From Paludibacter sp. (GTDB lineage: Bacteria > Bacteroidota > Bacteroidia > Bacteroidales > Paludibacteraceae): a stretch of 5,704 nucleotides of DNA. The DNA is taken from NCBI GenBank assembly GCA_030655595.1, contig JAUSNQ010000106.1:1-5704 (forward strand). Reading direction: 5' to 3'. The notes beneath the pieces were generated by a model, which saw only the letters and a program-made list of their open reading frames with translations, ran no database searches and had not been told where the DNA came from. The position numbers were made by a program, and so were the translations under genes. This document shows positions 5,519-5,704 of the stretch, piece after piece; the stretch's first letter is position 1; each line of letters begins with the position of its first letter.

Positions 5519-5542
5519 CCGTCCTTAGCATCCTCATCTTTG
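5515..5542 (+). promoter_or_regulatory. Probable promoter of the baeRF-like gene
   Basis: CATCTTTG (5535-5542) matches the Bacteroidota -7 consensus TAnnTTTG at seven of eight positions counting free bases. TTTT (5515-5518) is a poor -33 element with a short gap of 16 nt. A weak -33 next to tandem repeats would fit a promoter that depends on an activator. The leader would be about 20-25 nt. Confidence 0.4.
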
Positions 5543-5569
5543 TATGATAAAATAATAAAATATTATACA

Positions 5570-5704
5570 ATGGAATTACTTACAAAAGAATTGATTCAAA
5601 CACTTCTGGCAGCTGATCAGGCGCCCTGTCTTTCAATTTATATGCCTACGCACCGAAACCATCCTGAAAATCTTCAGGATATAATTCTTTTTAAAAATCT
5701 TGTC
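5570..5704 (+). CDS. baeRF-like protein (release factor-like family), 5' part
   Basis: The first 45 residues are visible; the gene runs off the window end. MELLTKELIQTLL is followed by APCLSIYMPTHR (18-29) and, after a few residues, DIILFKNL (37-44). This is the start pattern of the bacterial archaeo-eukaryotic release factor (baeRF) families, in which a PCVSIYLPTHR-like strand and an I-x-x-K-N-L helix open an N-terminal domain related to eRF1. Their role is unclear, and proposals include ribosome rescue or stress responses. I recall the pattern best from baeRF family 3 and related groups but cannot fix the subfamily from 45 residues. The ATG is preceded by an AT-rich leader with no Shine-Dalgarno site, as usual for the phylum. 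Confidence 0.7.
   Translation, partial: MELLTKELIQTLLAADQAPCLSIYMPTHRNHPENLQDIILFKNLV

Overview
The window is from a low-GC Bacteroidota bacterium. The evidence is a textbook Bacteroidota promoter (TTTG, 19-nt gap, TAACTTTG) ahead of the toxin-antitoxin pair, a lack of Shine-Dalgarno sites before most genes, several short lipobox lipoproteins typical of the phylum, and AT-rich codon use. I cannot place it below phylum. The locus looks like an accessory region built from small, independently acquired pieces rather than one pathway.

Layout from left to right: (1) Positions 1-94 carry two near-identical repeats and a hairpin, which look like the terminal repeats of an IS21-type element lying mostly outside the window. 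(2) Positions 188-1075 hold two same-strand lipoprotein genes, one DUF4943-like and one with a BamE/SmpA-like domain. (3) Positions 1091-1400 are a GC-richer stretch without a recognised gene. It holds a cluster of hairpins inside a 10-bp inverted repeat, which could be a structured RNA, an unidentified 54-residue ORF starting inside that structure, and a GC-rich hairpin just past the transposase stop. (4) Positions 1404-3466 on the minus strand encode a tyrosine recombinase and an IS91-family HUH (Y2) transposase whose stop and start codons overlap as TAATG: a two-gene IS91-type element. (5) Positions 3467-3837 contain a 10-bp inverted repeat flanking the integrase leader and a long imperfect palindrome (about 20-nt arms) with two smaller hairpins in its loop. 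(6) Positions 3838-4453 are a MazEF-type toxin-antitoxin operon with its own promoter. (7) Positions 4584-5456 encode an exported lipoprotein with a sugar phosphate isomerase/epimerase-like TIM barrel. (8) Position 5570 to the window end is the start of a baeRF-like (archaeo-eukaryotic release factor-like) gene, preceded by two 13-bp direct repeats with 21-bp spacing.

The integrase and transposase probably act together in mobility, and the antitoxin and toxin form one regulatory unit. I see no sequence evidence that the remaining genes share a function. The least explained parts are the hairpin cluster with its ORF (1095-1347) and the long palindrome (3628-3735). They sit on either side of the mobile genes and share their higher GC, so they may be the ends or cargo of that element rather than host sequence.
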